64,000 bases of DNA from Collimonas humicola (GTDB lineage: Bacteria > Pseudomonadota > Gammaproteobacteria > Burkholderiales > Burkholderiaceae_D). The notes under the pieces were generated by a model. The model saw nothing but the letters and a program-made list of their open reading frames with translations. It did not search any database and was not told the origin of the DNA. Positions 36,361 through 47,308 of the stretch are shown here, piece by piece. Position 1 is the first letter of the stretch; every line of letters starts with the position of its first letter. Both the position numbers and the translations under genes were made by a program. The stretch lies in the NCBI RefSeq assembly GCF_018304945.1, contig NZ_JAGQEE010000003.1, forward strand, positions 186,001 through 250,000, written 5' to 3'.

Positions 36361-37338
36361 TTACTTTTCCAGGCCGGCAGGCGGCCAGTTTTCCAGCTTC
36401 ATGCCCAGTGTCAAACCACGGGATGCCAGGACTTCCTTGATTTCATTCAAGGACTTGCGGCCCAGGTTTGGCGTCTTCAGCAGTTCATTTTCGCTACGCT
36501 GGATCAGATCGCCAATGTAGTAGATGTTTTCTGCTTTCAGGCAGTTGGCCGAACGTACTGTCAGTTCCAGGTCATCGACCGGACGCAACAGGATAGGATC
36601 AACTTGCGGTGCGCGGGATGGTGCTTCAGCAGCAGCTTCAGTGCCTTCCAGTGCCGCGAACACGTTCAGCTGGTCGACCAGCACGCGTGCCGATTGGCGG
36701 ATCGCTTCTTCCGGAGTGATCACGCCATTGGTTTCAATGTTGATGACCAGCTTGTCCAGATCGGTACGCTGTTCCACACGCGCCGATTCAACAGCGTAGG
36801 AAACGCGGCGCACTGGCGAGAACGATGCGTCCAAGATGATGCGGCCGATGGTCTTGTTGGCATCTTCAGTCAGGCGGCGAACGTTGCCCGGCACATAGCC
36901 ACGGCCTTTTTCAACCTTGATCTGCATGTCGAGCGCGCCACCGGCAGTCAGGTGGGCAATCACGTGCTCTGGATTGACCAGTTCAACGTCATGCGGCAGA
37001 TCGATGTCGGAAGCCAGCACAGCGCCTTCGCCATCTTTTTTCAATGTCAGTGTTACTTCGTCGCGGTTATGCAGCTTGAACACGACGCCCTTCAGGTTCA
37101 ACAGGATATCGACTACGTCTTCCTGCACGCCGTCGAGTGACGAATATTCATGAACCACGCCGGCGATGGTCACTTCAGTCGGCGCATAGCCAACCATCGA
37201 TGACAGCAGGACGCGGCGCAGTGCGTTGCCCAGCGTGTGGCCGTAGCCGCGTTCAAACGGTTCCATCACGACCTTAGCGTGGCCGGCACCCAGTGCTTCT
37301 ACTTCGATAATACGTGGCTTCAACAAGCTGTTTTGCAT
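36361..37338 (-). CDS. rpoA: DNA-directed RNA polymerase subunit alpha
   Basis: The 325-residue alpha subunit has the assembly domain ([20 protein letters not shown]), a linker, and the C-terminal DNA- and activator-binding domain with the helix-hairpin-helix [14 protein letters not shown]. It is in the usual alpha-operon position between rpsD and rplQ. Confidence 0.98.
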   Translation of the reverse strand: MQNSLLKPRIIEVEALGAGHAKVVMEPFERGYGHTLGNALRRVLLSSMVGYAPTEVTIAGVVHEYSSLDGVQEDVVDILLNLKGVVFKLHNRDEVTLTLKKDGEGAVLASDIDLPHDVELVNPEHVIAHLTAGGALDMQIKVEKGRGYVPGNVRRLTEDANKTIGRIILDASFSPVRRVSYAVESARVEQRTDLDKLVINIETNGVITPEEAIRQSARVLVDQLNVFAALEGTEAAAEAPSRAPQVDPILLRPVDDLELTVRSANCLKAENIYYIGDLIQRSENELLKTPNLGRKSLNEIKEVLASRGLTLGMKLENWPPAGLEK

Positions 37339-37480
37339 GAAATGTCCTCTTCAATACCCTCGGCTCGTTACACCGATAAGGCTGATGGCATTAAGGGCGC
37401 CGCCAACAATCACTAGGATAGTCAGAGGCACCCTGATGAAACGACCGCGCCTGGAACCAGGCACAGTCGAAAAACTAAAA

Positions 37481-38104
37481 TTAACGCGAATACAGTTCGA
37501 CGATCAGCGATTCGTTGACGTCGTTAGCAATTTCGTTGCGGTCTGGCAGGGACTTGAAAGTACCTTCCATTTTCTTCGCATCTACCGAAACCCACGATGG
37601 CATGCCGCCTTGTTCGGCCAGTTGCAGCGCTTCAACGATACGCACTTGCTTCTTGGCTTTTTCACGAACAGCGATCACGTCGCCGGTCTTGACTTGGTAC
37701 GAAGCGATATTGACAACGTTGCCGTTGACGGTGAATGCTTTGTGCGAAACCAGCTGACGGCTTTCAGCGCGGGTCGAACCGAAACCCATGCGATAGACGA
37801 CGTTGTCCAGACGCGCTTCCAGCAAACGCAGCAGTGTTTCGCCGGTGTTGCCCTTGCGACGGTCAGCTTCAGCGAAATAACGACGGAACTGACGTTCCAG
37901 AATGCCGTACATACGCTTGACCTTTTGCTTTTCGCGCAATTGGTTACCGTAGTCGGAGGTACGTGCACCAGATGTGCGGCCATGTTGACCTGGCTTGGAA
38001 TCCAGCTTGCACTTGGAATCCAGCGAGCGGCGTGCGCTCTTCAGGAACAGGTCCGTACCTTCACGGCGGGAAAGTTTTGCTTTAGGTCCGATATAACGTG
38101 CCAC
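37481..38104 (-). CDS. rpsD: 30S ribosomal protein S4
   Basis: The 207-residue S4 starts at GTG with an AAGGA upstream. The S4 RNA-binding domain spans about residues 97-160 ([20 protein letters not shown]). In E. coli it represses the alpha operon through the rpsM leader. Here a terminator-like hairpin lies between rpsK and rpsD, and 142 bp separate rpsD from rpoA. Confidence 0.97.
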   Translation of the reverse strand: MARYIGPKAKLSRREGTDLFLKSARRSLDSKCKLDSKPGQHGRTSGARTSDYGNQLREKQKVKRMYGILERQFRRYFAEADRRKGNTGETLLRLLEARLDNVVYRMGFGSTRAESRQLVSHKAFTVNGNVVNIASYQVKTGDVIAVREKAKKQVRIVEALQLAEQGGMPSWVSVDAKKMEGTFKSLPDRNEIANDVNESLIVELYSR

Positions 38105-38227
38105 GATGCTTCCTTTTAAAAATATGACGCCGGGGCATTACTGCCTTTTGCGGCCAGAATCTGAGTGAACAACCGCCGGCCTGGCGCTAGTCTGATTTAC
38201 CTTCAACCAGACAGTGGGCTTAAGAAC

Positions 38228-38253
38228 AAAACCCGCCAAGGTCATTGGCGGGT
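38228..38253 (-). terminator. Terminator-like hairpin between rpsK and rpsD
   Basis: ACCCGCCA and TGGCGGGT flank a 7-nt loop, followed on the minus strand by TTTTGTTCTT. It sits inside the alpha operon in a 194-bp gap, so it is probably a partial terminator or attenuator. Confidence 0.65.
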
Positions 38254-38298
38254 CACTTGCATACGCTATTGCCAGGCAATAACGAAAATCTGTACAGA

Positions 38299-38703
38299 TT
38301 AGATACGACGACGCTTTGGTGGGCGGCAACCGTTATGCGGTACTGGAGTAACGTCTTGAATCTGGGTGATCTTGATACCCAGGTTGTTCAACGCACGAAC
38401 AGCGGACTCACGACCAGGACCTGGGCCCTTGATACGCACTTCCAGGTTCTTTACGCCACATTCCACAGCCACTTTACCAGCGGCTTCGGCTGCAACCTGC
38501 GCTGCAAATGGAGTCGACTTGCGGGAGCCTTTAAAGCCAGCGCCACCAGATGTCGCCCACGACAACGCGTTACCTTGACGATCGGTAATCGTGATGATGG
38601 TGTTGTTGAAAGACGCGTGGATGTGCGCGATGCCTTCAGCAACGTTCTTTTTAACTTTTTTACGCACACGTGCTGCTGCGGCGTTATTTGGGGACTTTGC
38701 CAT
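38299..38703 (-). CDS. rpsK: 30S ribosomal protein S11
   Basis: The 134-residue S11 has the family stretches [18 protein letters not shown] and [13 protein letters not shown]. It is preceded by rpsM after a 63-bp gap that holds a 7-bp stem-loop (38743-38760). It forms the 30S platform with S18 and S21. Confidence 0.97.
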   Translation of the reverse strand: MAKSPNNAAAARVRKKVKKNVAEGIAHIHASFNNTIITITDRQGNALSWATSGGAGFKGSRKSTPFAAQVAAEAAGKVAVECGVKNLEVRIKGPGPGRESAVRALNNLGIKITQIQDVTPVPHNGCRPPKRRRI

Positions 38704-38766
38704 AATAATTTCCTAGAATCCGACTACCTAAAAACAATCAGTTGCCACGAAACCGTGGCAGCTTAA

Positions 38767-39132
38767 TTATTTCTTCAGCGATTGAGCGGCTTTGCGCGGG
38801 CCCTTGCGGGTACGTGCATTGGTACGAGTACGTTGGCCACGGCAAGGCAAGCCCTTGCGATGACGCATACCACGATAGCAACCCAGATCCATCAAACGCT
38901 TGATGTTCATCGACAGTTCACGACGCAGGTCACCTTCGACGACGAATTTTGCAATTTCGTCGCGCAGCTTTTCCAGCTCGTTATCGTCGAGATCTTTGAT
39001 CTTCTTCGTAGTCAAAATACCCGTGCTTTCGCAAATTTCTTTTGCGCGTGGGCGGCCAACACCGTAGATGGCTGTCAAGCCGATAACGGTGTGCTGATGA
39101 TTGGGGATGTTTACCCCTGCAATACGTGCCAT
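38767..39132 (-). CDS. rpsM: 30S ribosomal protein S13
   Basis: The 121-residue S13 starts [20 protein letters not shown] and ends with the basic tail [17 protein letters not shown] that contacts tRNA. It is the first alpha-operon gene, directly after rpmJ, and the site where S4 autoregulation acts in E. coli. Confidence 0.97.
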   Translation of the reverse strand: MARIAGVNIPNHQHTVIGLTAIYGVGRPRAKEICESTGILTTKKIKDLDDNELEKLRDEIAKFVVEGDLRRELSMNIKRLMDLGCYRGMRHRKGLPCRGQRTRTNARTRKGPRKAAQSLKK

Positions 39133-39159
39133 TCGTTATTCCTCGATCAATAACGTTAA

Positions 39160-39273
39160 TTAACCTTGGCGCTGTTTATGGCGCGGCTCTGTACAAATGA
39201 CGCGAACCACGCCTTTGCGCTTAATGATCTTACAGTTGCGGCAGATGCGCTTGACTGATGCGAGCACTTTCAT
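39160..39273 (-). CDS. rpmJ: 50S ribosomal protein L36
   Basis: A 37-codon gene, read directly from the minus strand, begins [14 protein letters not shown]. Cys11, Cys14, Cys27 and His32 form the zinc ribbon, so this is the zinc-containing C+ form. It lies between infA (25 bp) and rpsM (27 bp). Confidence 0.95.
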   Translation of the reverse strand: MKVLASVKRICRNCKIIKRKGVVRVICTEPRHKQRQG

Positions 39274-39298
39274 TTTCGTCTTCTTTCTATACTAAAAG

Positions 39299-39517
39299 TT
39301 ACTTGGTACGGAACACAATCCGTGCCCGGCTTAAATCATAAGGTGTCAATTCTACTGTCACCTTATCTCCTGGGAGGATGCGAATATAGTTCATGCGCAT
39401 CTTGCCAGAAATATGACCGAGGACGATATGTCCGTTTTCCAACTTGACTCTAAATGTTGCATTGGGGAGATTCTCAAGAATCTCGCCTTGCATCTGGATA
39501 ACGTCGTCTTTTGCCAT
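39299..39517 (-). CDS. infA: Translation initiation factor IF-1
   Basis: The 72-residue OB-fold protein starts [20 protein letters not shown] and binds the ribosomal A site during initiation. The ATG at 39517 is chosen over a 30-codon longer frame. Its place between secY and rpmJ is the betaproteobacterial arrangement, unlike E. coli. Confidence 0.96.
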   Translation of the reverse strand: MAKDDVIQMQGEILENLPNATFRVKLENGHIVLGHISGKMRMNYIRILPGDKVTVELTPYDLSRARIVFRTK

Positions 39518-39554
39518 TCGGTCTACTGGTTCCTTTGGTCGTTCGCTGCAACAC

Positions 39555-40886
39555 TTAGCGTGTCGAAACGCCGCCCTTGAAATTTGCCTTACGAAGCAGC
39601 GAATCATATTGCTGCGACATCACGTAATTCTGTACTTGCGCCATGAAATCCATGGTGACCACTACGATAATCAACAGCGATGTACCACCAAAATAAAACG
39701 GTACTTTCCAGCGGGCGATCAGAAATTCCGGAACCAAACACACAACCGTAATATAAACCGCGCCAACCAGTGTCAAACGCATCAGGATCTTGTCGATATA
39801 ACGTGCTGTCTGCTCGCCCGGACGAATCCCTGGTACAAACGCTCCGCTCTTCTTCAGGTTGTCAGCTGTTTCTTTGCTGTTAAATACCAACGCCGTATAG
39901 AAAAAGCAGAAGAACACAATCGCTATCGCATACAGCAGAGCATGAATCGGCTCGCCTGGCGCCAGTGAAGCCGCCATATCCTTGAGGAAATTGACTACCG
40001 GATTGGTTGAATCACCCGAAGTAAACCAACTCGTGATTGTCGCAGGAAACAAGATGATCGAGGAAGCGAAGATTGGAGGAATTACACCAGCCATGTTCAG
40101 CTTCAGCGGCAAATGACTGCTTTGACCGCCATAAATCTTGTTGCCCACTTGGCGTTTCGCATAATTCACCAGAATCTTGCGTTGGCCACGTTCGATAAAT
40201 ACCACCAGATATGTTACGCCGGCCGCGATCAAACAAATCAAAATCGCCGACACGGGACTCATCGAACCGGTACTTACCTGACCGAACAAACCACCGATCG
40301 CATTTGGCAAGCCAGCTGCAATACCCGCAAAGATGATGATCGAGATGCCGTTACCGAGACCACGCTCAGTAATCTGCTCGCCCAACCACATCAAAAACAT
40401 CGTTCCTGTTACCAGCGTCACAACCGTAGTGAAGCGGAAAGCCAGGCCGGCATCCAGCACCAGGCCAGGTTGCGATTCCAGCGCTACGGCAATCCCCAGA
40501 GCCTGAAACGTCGCCAGCAACAGCGTACCGTAACGGGTGTACTGGGTAATCTTGCGACGACCGGATTCGCCCTCTTTCTTCAACGCTTCCAGCTGAGGCG
40601 ACACAATCGACATCAATTGCATCACGATCGATGCCGAGATATACGGCATGATGCCCAGCGCGAACACGGTGAACCGCGACAACGCACCACCAGAGAACAT
40701 GTTGAACATGCCCAGAATACCGCCCTGGTGCTGCTTGAACAATTGCGCCAACTGCGATGGATCAATTCCTGGTACAGGAATGTGAGCACCAATACGATAT
40801 ACAACCAATGCAGCAAGCAAGAACCACAGACGGCCCCATGGGAAGCCGCTCGCAGCACTCTTTGCAAGTTGGGGTGAAGTCGCCAC
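39555..40886 (-). CDS. secY: Protein translocase subunit SecY
   Basis: The 443-residue inner-membrane channel subunit has ten predicted transmembrane helices. Landmarks are the plug-region start [34 protein letters not shown] in the second cytoplasmic loop, and [20 protein letters not shown] in the last large cytoplasmic loop. It is cotranscribed with the spc ribosomal genes. Confidence 0.98.
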   Translation of the reverse strand: MATSPQLAKSAASGFPWGRLWFLLAALVVYRIGAHIPVPGIDPSQLAQLFKQHQGGILGMFNMFSGGALSRFTVFALGIMPYISASIVMQLMSIVSPQLEALKKEGESGRRKITQYTRYGTLLLATFQALGIAVALESQPGLVLDAGLAFRFTTVVTLVTGTMFLMWLGEQITERGLGNGISIIIFAGIAAGLPNAIGGLFGQVSTGSMSPVSAILICLIAAGVTYLVVFIERGQRKILVNYAKRQVGNKIYGGQSSHLPLKLNMAGVIPPIFASSIILFPATITSWFTSGDSTNPVVNFLKDMAASLAPGEPIHALLYAIAIVFFCFFYTALVFNSKETADNLKKSGAFVPGIRPGEQTARYIDKILMRLTLVGAVYITVVCLVPEFLIARWKVPFYFGGTSLLIIVVVTMDFMAQVQNYVMSQQYDSLLRKANFKGGVSTR

Positions 40887-40920
40887 TTATTGCTCCATTG
40901 CTACGAGTTAGAACGACAAA

Positions 40921-41352
40921 TTAAGCAACCGATCCGCCGGCCGCTTCAATCGCAGCTTTTGCACCCTTGGTAGCGATCAAGCCCTTGAGCGTAACTTTCT
41001 TGGTGACTTCGCCCGACAGGATGACGCGTACCACGCGTGCCAGCTCGCCGATCACGCCAGCTTGCTTCAACACCAGGATATCTACTTCAGTTACTGGCAG
41101 GTTTTCCAGGTCCGACAAGCGAACTTCTGCTTTGTACGGCGTTGCCATCGACTTGAAGCCGCGTTTTGGCAAACGACGTTGCAAAGGCATCTGACCACCT
41201 TCGAAACCTACTTTGTGGAAACCGCCCGAACGCGATTTTTGACCCTTGTGACCGCGGCCGGCTGTCTTACCCAGGCCCGAGCCGATACCACGACCAACGC
41301 GACGCTTGTAGTGCTTGGCGCCATCTGCAGGTTGAATAGTATTCAATTCCAT
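40921..41352 (-). CDS. rplO: 50S ribosomal protein L15
   Basis: The 143-residue L15 starts [18 protein letters not shown]. The glycine/basic segment [20 protein letters not shown] penetrates 23S rRNA. The ATG at 41352 is the family start. It sits between rpmD and secY. Confidence 0.97.
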   Translation of the reverse strand: MELNTIQPADGAKHYKRRVGRGIGSGLGKTAGRGHKGQKSRSGGFHKVGFEGGQMPLQRRLPKRGFKSMATPYKAEVRLSDLENLPVTEVDILVLKQAGVIGELARVVRVILSGEVTKKVTLKGLIATKGAKAAIEAAGGSVA

Positions 41353-41378
41353 AATTTGCTCCGTTCGCAAGCCTAAGC

Positions 41379-41558
41379 TTACGACACCACTTTCACAAGA
41401 TAGGACACTTTATTGATCATGCCGCGCACAGCTGGCGTGTCTTGTAATTCGGAAATCGAATTGACACGACGCAGGCCCAGGCCGCGAACTGTTGCGCGAT
41501 GAGTTTCGCGCGTGCCGATCAAACCCTTGACCAGTTGTACTTTTACAGTCTTTGTCAT
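41379..41558 (-). CDS. rpmD: 50S ribosomal protein L30
   Basis: The 59-residue L30 starts [20 protein letters not shown]. The upstream in-frame extension of 14 codons overlaps the end of rpsE and is not part of the protein. It is 10 bp from rpsE. Confidence 0.96.
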   Translation of the reverse strand: MTKTVKVQLVKGLIGTRETHRATVRGLGLRRVNSISELQDTPAVRGMINKVSYLVKVVS

Positions 41559-41568
41559 TTTGATCACC

Positions 41569-42087
41569 TTAGCCCAGAATTTCTTCAACGGACTTACCAC
41601 GCTTGGCGGCGATTTCCGATGGAGTGTTCATTTTTGACAAGCCGTTCAAAGTAGCACGAACCATGTTGTACGGATTGGTGGAACCTGTGGACTTGGCCAC
41701 AACGTTCGTCACACCCAGTACTTCAAAAATTGCGCGCATTGGACCGCCGGCAATAACACCAGTACCGTCTTTCGCTGGCAGCATCAAAACCGATGACGCG
41801 CCGTGCTTGCCGGAAATAGCGTGTTGCAGAGTACCGTTCTTGAGCGTTACCTTGATCATCTTGCGACGGGCTTCTTCCATAGCCTTCTGCACAGCAACCG
41901 GCACTTCTTTCGATTTGCCCTTGCCCATGCCGATACGGCCATCGCCATCACCAACAACAGCCAATGCTGCGAAACCCATGATACGACCACCCTTGACCAC
42001 TTTGGTCACACGGTTGACCGCGATCATTTTTTCGCGCATGCCATCATCCGGCTTATCGCTTTGCATTTTTGATTGCATTTTTGCCAT
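41569..42087 (-). CDS. rpsE: 30S ribosomal protein S5
   Basis: The 172-residue S5 contains the double-stranded-RNA-binding domain ([19 protein letters not shown]) and the conserved [13 protein letters not shown]. Residues of this loop region are those altered in spectinomycin-resistant mutants of other species. The sequence here reads as the ordinary family form. Confidence 0.97.
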   Translation of the reverse strand: MAKMQSKMQSDKPDDGMREKMIAVNRVTKVVKGGRIMGFAALAVVGDGDGRIGMGKGKSKEVPVAVQKAMEEARRKMIKVTLKNGTLQHAISGKHGASSVLMLPAKDGTGVIAGGPMRAIFEVLGVTNVVAKSTGSTNPYNMVRATLNGLSKMNTPSEIAAKRGKSVEEILG

Positions 42088-42099
42088 GACGATTCTTCC

Positions 42100-42462
42100 T
42101 TAGAACTTCAGACCAGCTTCACGGGCGGCATCTGCCAGCACCTTGACGCGGCCGTGGTAACGGAAACCGGAGCGATCAAACGCAACTTCGGTAACTCCAG
42201 CTTTCAGTGCCTTCTCGGCAACGCGCTTGCCAACCAGAGATGCAGCTGCTGCATTGCCGCCTGCACCGGACTTACCGGCCAGTTCTGCACGTACTTCAGC
42301 TTCCAGTGTGGAGGCCGAAGCCAGCACTTTAGCGTCAGGGCCGATGATGCTGGCGTAAATGTGCAAGTTGGTACGATGCACTGCCAGGCGGTTCACCTTT
42401 AACTCTGCGATCTTGGCACGCGTTTGGCGTGAACGGCGCAGACGTGATTGTTTCTTATCCAT
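42100..42462 (-). CDS. rplR: 50S ribosomal protein L18
   Basis: The 120-residue L18 binds 5S rRNA. It starts [18 protein letters not shown] at the ATG 42462; two upstream codons from a TTG are not needed. The C-terminus has the conserved [20 protein letters not shown]. Confidence 0.97.
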   Translation of the reverse strand: MDKKQSRLRRSRQTRAKIAELKVNRLAVHRTNLHIYASIIGPDAKVLASASTLEAEVRAELAGKSGAGGNAAAASLVGKRVAEKALKAGVTEVAFDRSGFRYHGRVKVLADAAREAGLKF

Positions 42463-42474
42463 CGTCAACCCCTA

Positions 42475-43008
42475 TTACTTCTTCTTGGTTTCTTTAAGGA
42501 CTACCACTTCGTCCGAGTAACGAACGCCCTTGCCCTTATAAGGCTCAGGTTCGCGGTAAGCACGAACTTCTGCAGCAACCTGGCCAACACGTTGCTTGTC
42601 GATACCCTTGATCAGGATTTCGGTCTGCGTCGGTGTTGCCACGGTGACGCCTTCTGGCATCTGATGAACAACAGGATGCGAAAAACCGAGCGACAGGTTC
42701 AACTTGTCACCTTGAGCTTGCGCACGAAAACCCACGCCAACCAGGTTCAGCTTCTTTTCGAAGCCCTTGGTTACGCCGTTGACCATGTTGTTGACCAGAG
42801 CACGCAGTGTGCCGGACATCGCATTGGCTTCGCGGCTGTCGTCAGCGGCCGCGAAATTCAGCGTGCCGTTGTTGTTTTCGATTTTTACCAGGCCATTCAA
42901 AGCCTGGGAAAGCGAGCCCAATGGGCCCTTGACTGTGATCTGCGCTGCTGTAATGGTCGCTTCCGCGCCAGTCGGCAGTGCAATCGGCATTTTACCTACA
43001 CGTGACAT
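42475..43008 (-). CDS. rplF: 50S ribosomal protein L6
   Basis: The 177-residue L6 starts [12 protein letters not shown] with AGGAG at a good distance. Its two repeated domains end in the conserved [17 protein letters not shown], near the sarcin-ricin loop binding site. Confidence 0.97.
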   Translation of the reverse strand: MSRVGKMPIALPTGAEATITAAQITVKGPLGSLSQALNGLVKIENNNGTLNFAAADDSREANAMSGTLRALVNNMVNGVTKGFEKKLNLVGVGFRAQAQGDKLNLSLGFSHPVVHQMPEGVTVATPTQTEILIKGIDKQRVGQVAAEVRAYREPEPYKGKGVRYSDEVVVLKETKKK

Positions 43009-43018
43009 ATTGCACTCC

Positions 43019-43414
43019 TTAGGCGACGTAGCAAATAACTTCGCCACCGACACCGGTTGCGCGCGCTTTGCGGTCCGTCATGACACCAGCAGGTGTCGAA
43101 ATAATTGCCACACCTAAGCCGTTCATCACGTTAGGGATGTCATCTTTGCCCTTGTAGATCCGCAGCCCTGGACGGGATACGCGATCAAGACGTTCGATAA
43201 CAGGACGGCCGGCGTAATACTTCAAACCGATTTTGAGTTCCGCTTTGCCGCCTTCTTCTGCGACAGCGAAATCTTCAATGTAACCCTCGTCCTTGAGGAC
43301 GTTGGCAATCGCAATCTTGACCTTCGACGATGGCATTGCCACGGTTGTCTTGTGAACTACTTGCGCATTGCGGATACGGGTCAGCATATCGGCGATAGGA
43401 TCGCTCATACTCAT
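43019..43414 (-). CDS. rpsH: 30S ribosomal protein S8
   Basis: The 131-residue S8 starts [18 protein letters not shown] and ends [20 protein letters not shown]. In E. coli S8 represses the spc operon at the rplE leader. The first ATG has GGAG at 8-nt spacing. Confidence 0.97.
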   Translation of the reverse strand: MSMSDPIADMLTRIRNAQVVHKTTVAMPSSKVKIAIANVLKDEGYIEDFAVAEEGGKAELKIGLKYYAGRPVIERLDRVSRPGLRIYKGKDDIPNVMNGLGVAIISTPAGVMTDRKARATGVGGEVICYVA

Positions 43415-43428
43415 TGCATATTCTCCTA

Positions 43429-43734
43429 TTACCAGCTTGCTTTAGTCATACCCGGAATTTCGCCACGCATGGCGATTTCACGGAGCTTAATACGGCCCAG
43501 ACCGAACTTGCGGAAAGTGCCACGTGGACGACCAGTCAGGGAGCAACGATTACGTTGACGGGTCGGAGCCGAGTTACGTGGCAGCGCTTGCAATTTCAAG
43601 CGAGCTTCGTAGCGCTCTTCTTCCGACTTCGATTGGTCATCAATGATTGCCTTTAACTCGGCACGCTTACCGGCGTATTTCTTTACCAGGTCAGCGCGCT
43701 TTTGTTCACGGTTAATCAGTGCCAGTTTTGCCAT
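43429..43734 (-). CDS. rpsN: 30S ribosomal protein S14 (zinc-independent form)
   Basis: The 101-residue S14 is the long C- form: it lacks the CXXC pairs of the short zinc type and has only one cysteine ([12 protein letters not shown]). It occupies the standard spc position between rplE and rpsH. Confidence 0.97.
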   Translation of the reverse strand: MAKLALINREQKRADLVKKYAGKRAELKAIIDDQSKSEEERYEARLKLQALPRNSAPTRQRNRCSLTGRPRGTFRKFGLGRIKLREIAMRGEIPGMTKASW

Positions 43735-43741
43735 GGCAACC

Positions 43742-44281
43742 TCAGTTTCTGAACGGAAATTTAAATGCGGCGAGAAGCGATTTTGCTTCGTCGTCGGTCT
43801 TTGCAGTCGTCGTGATACTGATATTCATACCACGCAACACATCAATCTTGTCGTATTCAATTTCGGGGAAAATGATCTGCTCTTTCACGCCGATATTGTA
43901 GTTACCACGACCGTCAAATGCACGACCGGAGACGCCACGGAAGTCACGAACGCGCGGCAGCGCGACTGTGATCAGGCGATCCAGAAACTCGTACATATGA
44001 GCGCCACGCAATGTAACCATGCAACCGATTGGATAGCCTTCGCGGATCTTGAAGCCCGCGATAGCTTTCCGTGCCTTGGTCACGACTGGCTTCTGACCTG
44101 CAATCTTGGTCAAATCGCCAACAGCGTGTTCAATGATTTTCTTGTCCGCAATCGCTTCCGACAGACCCATGTTCAGGGTGATCTTCAGGATGCGCGGCAC
44201 TTCCATTACGGACTTGTAAGCGTATTTCGCTGTCAGGTCGGTAACGACTTTATCTTTATAGAATTCTTGGAGACGGGCCAT
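43742..44281 (-). CDS. rplE: 50S ribosomal protein L5
   Basis: The 179-residue L5 binds 5S rRNA and contacts P-site tRNA. Landmarks are [40 protein letters not shown] and the end LLAAFKFPF. It follows rplX by 6 bp. Confidence 0.97.
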   Translation of the reverse strand: MARLQEFYKDKVVTDLTAKYAYKSVMEVPRILKITLNMGLSEAIADKKIIEHAVGDLTKIAGQKPVVTKARKAIAGFKIREGYPIGCMVTLRGAHMYEFLDRLITVALPRVRDFRGVSGRAFDGRGNYNIGVKEQIIFPEIEYDKIDVLRGMNISITTTAKTDDEAKSLLAAFKFPFRN

Positions 44282-44287
44282 GATCTC

Positions 44288-44602
44288 TTAAACCTTAACA
44301 ACTTCGCCGCTGGACTTGAAAACGCGGACTTTCTTGCCGTCCACATCTTTAAAACCAACGCGATCTGCCTTGCCAGTTGCAGCGTTGAACAACGCAACAT
44401 TTGACACGTGAATTGGCATCAGCTTGTCAATGATGCCACCAGTTACACCAGTCATCGGGTTTGGCTTGGTCGCTTTTTTAGCGACGTTGACACCCTCTAC
44501 GACGACGTGATTAGCATCAACGCGTTGCTTTACAACACCGCGCTTGCCCTTGTCTTTACCAGTCAGGACGATTACTTCGTCGCTTTTCCGAATCTTATCC
44601 AT
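44288..44602 (-). CDS. rplX: 50S ribosomal protein L24
   Basis: The 104-residue L24, a KOW-domain assembly initiator, starts [20 protein letters not shown]. It sits between rplN (9 bp) and rplE (6 bp) in the spc order. Confidence 0.97.
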   Translation of the reverse strand: MDKIRKSDEVIVLTGKDKGKRGVVKQRVDANHVVVEGVNVAKKATKPNPMTGVTGGIIDKLMPIHVSNVALFNAATGKADRVGFKDVDGKKVRVFKSSGEVVKV

Positions 44603-44611
44603 CTCGACTCC

Positions 44612-44980
44612 TTACAGCACTTCAGGCGCGAGCGACACAATCTTCATGAAGCGCTCAGTGCGCAGTTCACGAGTGACTGGTCCAAAAATACGCGTACCAA
44701 TTGGCTCAAGCTTCGCGTTCAGCAACACTGCTGCATTGCCATCGAACTTGACCAACGAACCATCTTGACGGCGAACACCCTTAGCGGTCCGCACGACAAC
44801 GGCGTTATAGATCTCGCCCTTTTTGACGCGACCACGTGGCGCTGCCACTTTGACGGTAACCTTGATCACATCACCAATGCTGGCATAGCGACGCTTGGAA
44901 CCACCCAGAACTTTGATACACATGACTTCGCGTGCACCAGTGTTGTCGGCTACTTCGAGCCGGCTTTCCGTTTGAATCAT
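44612..44980 (-). CDS. rplN: 50S ribosomal protein L14
   Basis: The 122-residue L14 starts [20 protein letters not shown] and ends with the conserved [20 protein letters not shown]. It is the first spc-operon gene, with 236 bp separating it from rpsQ. That gap contains two overlapping stem-loops and possibly a promoter I could not pin down. Confidence 0.97.
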   Translation of the reverse strand: MIQTESRLEVADNTGAREVMCIKVLGGSKRRYASIGDVIKVTVKVAAPRGRVKKGEIYNAVVVRTAKGVRRQDGSLVKFDGNAAVLLNAKLEPIGTRIFGPVTRELRTERFMKIVSLAPEVL

Positions 44981-45144
44981 AATATTTTCTTTCCCAACTT
45001 AACTCGCTGCCGCACGATGCGGATTTACGGTCAGTCTTGGTCCTGTCAGGGCAACTCTGCTGAGCGCACTGCTTAGGTGGACGACTTCCAAAACTTCTTG
45101 CTAGAACAAAAATGTACTGCGGGGTGGTGCTATTTTTTCTTGCC

Positions 45145-45207
45145 CGCTCTTGTTGGAAGCCAACAGGAGCGAAGCCAAGCATTATTACATCAAAATGCTT
45201 GGCTCGC
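45145..45207 (-). other. Two overlapping stem-loops in the rpsQ-rplN gap
   Basis: Stem-loop A (45169-45207) pairs GCG-AGCCAAGCAT with ATGCTTGGCT-CGC, with one bulged A and a 12-nt loop. Stem-loop B (45145-45171) pairs CGCTCTTGTTGG with CCAACAGGAGCG around a 3-nt loop, with a G-T pair on the plus strand. They share the bases GCG (45169-45171), so they compete at the base. Neither has a minus-strand T-run. Confidence 0.6.
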
Positions 45208-45216
45208 AACCATTAC

Positions 45217-45489
45217 TTACAGGACTTGTGCCACTTGTACCACACGTGTCACGCTCCAAGCTTTAGTCTTGGAGATTGGACGTCCTTCTTGGATCTCGAC
45301 AACGTCGCCTTCCTTGGCCTGGTTGGTTTCGTCATGTGCATGGTACTTGTTGGTACGCACGATGATTTTGCCATACAGAGGATGCTTGACGTGGCGTTCG
45401 ATCAGGACGGTAACAGTCTTGTCCATTTTATCGGACACTACTTTACCAACCAGCGTGCGCTTGAGCGCTTGTTTCACTTGATCGTTCAT
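45217..45489 (-). CDS. rpsQ: 30S ribosomal protein S17
   Basis: The 90-residue S17 is an OB-fold primary 16S binder with [18 protein letters not shown] and [19 protein letters not shown]. It is the last gene of the S10 unit. Its ATG shares a base with the rpmC stop (TAATG). Confidence 0.97.
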   Translation of the reverse strand: MNDQVKQALKRTLVGKVVSDKMDKTVTVLIERHVKHPLYGKIIVRTNKYHAHDETNQAKEGDVVEIQEGRPISKTKAWSVTRVVQVAQVL

Positions 45490-45680
45490 TACAGGGCGCC
45501 CTTCGAATTGATCACGGTCTTGACCCGTGCTATATCGCGACGAACTTTCTTCAATTGCGACGTATTGCTCAATTGCTGAGTTGCGATTTGCATGCGGAGG
45601 CTAAATTGTGCCTTCAGCAATTCGTTCAGCTCTTTCGTCAAGGCCGCTTGATCTTTGTCGCGGAGTTCAGATGCTTTCAT
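45489..45680 (-). CDS. rpmC: 50S ribosomal protein L29
   Basis: The 63-residue helical L29 starts [14 protein letters not shown] at 45680; four upstream codons are not part of it. It ends with [16 protein letters not shown]. It overlaps rpsQ by one base and follows rplP by 12 bp. Confidence 0.96.
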   Translation of the reverse strand: MKASELRDKDQAALTKELNELLKAQFSLRMQIATQQLSNTSQLKKVRRDIARVKTVINSKGAL

Positions 45681-45692
45681 GTTTAACTCCAA

Positions 45693-46112
45693 TTATTGGC
45701 CAATTTGACGCACGACGAACGTGGTCAACAGTGGCAATTTAGCTGCAGCCAAACGGAATGCCTCGCGCGCCAGTGTTTCATCGACGCCATCCATCTCGTA
45801 CAGCATTTTACCTGGCTGGATTTCAGCCACGTAGTACTCGGGATTACCCTTACCGTTACCCATACGGACTTCGGCAGGCTTTTGCGAAATTGGCTTATCC
45901 GGGAAAATACGAATCCAGATACGACCACCCCGTTTGATATGACGGGTCATTGCGCGACGAGCTGCTTCAATCTGACGCGCGGTGATACGACCGCGGCCAA
46001 CCGCTTTCAAGCCAAATTCGCCGAACGACACGGCAGTGCCGCGCGAATGCGAAATGCCTTTGTTGCGGCCTTTTTGCTCTTTACGATATTTTCTGCGTGC
46101 TGGTTGCAGCAT
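45693..46112 (-). CDS. rplP: 50S ribosomal protein L16
   Basis: The 139-residue L16 lies at the A-site finger. It starts [19 protein letters not shown] and contains [20 protein letters not shown]. It follows rpsC after 2 bp. Confidence 0.97.
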   Translation of the reverse strand: MLQPARRKYRKEQKGRNKGISHSRGTAVSFGEFGLKAVGRGRITARQIEAARRAMTRHIKRGGRIWIRIFPDKPISQKPAEVRMGNGKGNPEYYVAEIQPGKMLYEMDGVDETLAREAFRLAAAKLPLLTTFVVRQIGQ

Positions 46113-46114
46113 GA

Positions 46115-46960
46115 TTATTCTCCTGCTTTCTCAGCCGGTGCAGCAACAGCAGCAACACCTTCAGCAGCACCATCCGGCTTCTTGGCACGGGCCGGACGCG
46201 CAGCTGGCGCACCTGGACCTGCCGTTGTAGTTTTAGCACGTGGACGACCGGCTGGCTTGCCATCATCGCGACGTGGACCACGGCGTTTCTTGTCATCGTC
46301 GTTAGGGACGTCGATTACCGGCGCATCGCCGTTAGCCAGACGATCGCCCTTGTAAACCCAGACTTTGATGCCGATAATGCCGTACGTGGTTTCAGCTTCG
46401 CCGAAACCGTAGTCGATGTCAGCGCGCAGTGTGTGAAGCGGTACGCGACCTTCGCGGTACCATTCGGTACGTGCGATTTCGATACCGTTCAGACGACCGG
46501 ACGACATGATCTTGATCCCTTGCGCGCCCAGACGCATTGCGTTCTGCATCGCACGTTTCATCGCGCGGCGGAACATGATGCGTTTTTCGAGCTGTTGCGC
46601 GATCGAGTCAGCGATCAGTTGTGCGTCGATTTCAGGCTTACGAATTTCTTCGATATTAACGTGAACCGGCACACCCATCAGCTTAGTCAGCGCGGACTTC
46701 AGTACTTCGATGTCCTCGCCTTTTTTACCAATAACAACACCAGGGCGCGAGCTGTAAATCGTGATGCGTGCATTCTTTGCAGGACGCTCGATAACAACGC
46801 GGCCGACCGATGCGTTCTTCAGTTTTTTCTTGAGGAAAGCGCGAACTTTCAGATCTTCGCCGAGCATTTGGGCAAAATTGCTATTGCCTGCATACCAGCG
46901 GGATCCCCAGTTACGTGTAACCGCAAGGCGAAAACCGGTTGGATGAATCTTCTGTCCCAT
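46115..46960 (-). CDS. rpsC: 30S ribosomal protein S3 with extended C-terminal tail
   Basis: The 281-residue S3 starts [20 protein letters not shown] and has the KH domain ([20 protein letters not shown]) and the C-terminal S3 domain ([14 protein letters not shown]). It is about 48 residues longer than E. coli S3. The extra tail, after residue ~215, is rich in Lys, Arg, Pro, Ala and Gly and should be disordered. Such extensions occur in betaproteobacteria. Confidence 0.97.
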   Translation of the reverse strand: MGQKIHPTGFRLAVTRNWGSRWYAGNSNFAQMLGEDLKVRAFLKKKLKNASVGRVVIERPAKNARITIYSSRPGVVIGKKGEDIEVLKSALTKLMGVPVHVNIEEIRKPEIDAQLIADSIAQQLEKRIMFRRAMKRAMQNAMRLGAQGIKIMSSGRLNGIEIARTEWYREGRVPLHTLRADIDYGFGEAETTYGIIGIKVWVYKGDRLANGDAPVIDVPNDDDKKRRGPRRDDGKPAGRPRAKTTTAGPGAPAARPARAKKPDGAAEGVAAVAAPAEKAGE

Positions 46961-46969
46961 CGTGACTCC

Positions 46970-47299
46970 TTAGTTTCCGACAGTCACGTAAATGTGACAG
47001 GATTGCTTCGAGATACGATCGCCACGGCCTTTAGCACGCGCTGTGAAGCGCTTGAGGACCGAACCTTTTTCCACGTAAATCGTCGTAACTTTCAGCTCGT
47101 CGATGTCGGCACCGTCATTGTGTTCTGCGTTCGCAATTGCGGACTCCAGAACACGCTTGATGATGGCTGCACCTTTCTTAGGGCTGAAAGTCAGGATGTT
47201 TAGCGCGTGATCAATTTTTTTGCCGCGAATCAGGTCGGCGACCAGACGGCCCTTTTGGGCCGACAGGCGCACGCCGCGGAGGGTAGCTTTAGTTTCCAT
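46970..47299 (-). CDS. rplV: 50S ribosomal protein L22
   Basis: The 109-residue L22 starts [18 protein letters not shown] at 47299; an adjacent ATG at 47302 is the alternative. Its beta-hairpin ([20 protein letters not shown]) lines the exit tunnel, the region altered in some macrolide-resistant mutants elsewhere. Confidence 0.97.
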   Translation of the reverse strand: METKATLRGVRLSAQKGRLVADLIRGKKIDHALNILTFSPKKGAAIIKRVLESAIANAEHNDGADIDELKVTTIYVEKGSVLKRFTARAKGRGDRISKQSCHIYVTVGN

Positions 47300-47308
47300 C
47301 ATCGGACC

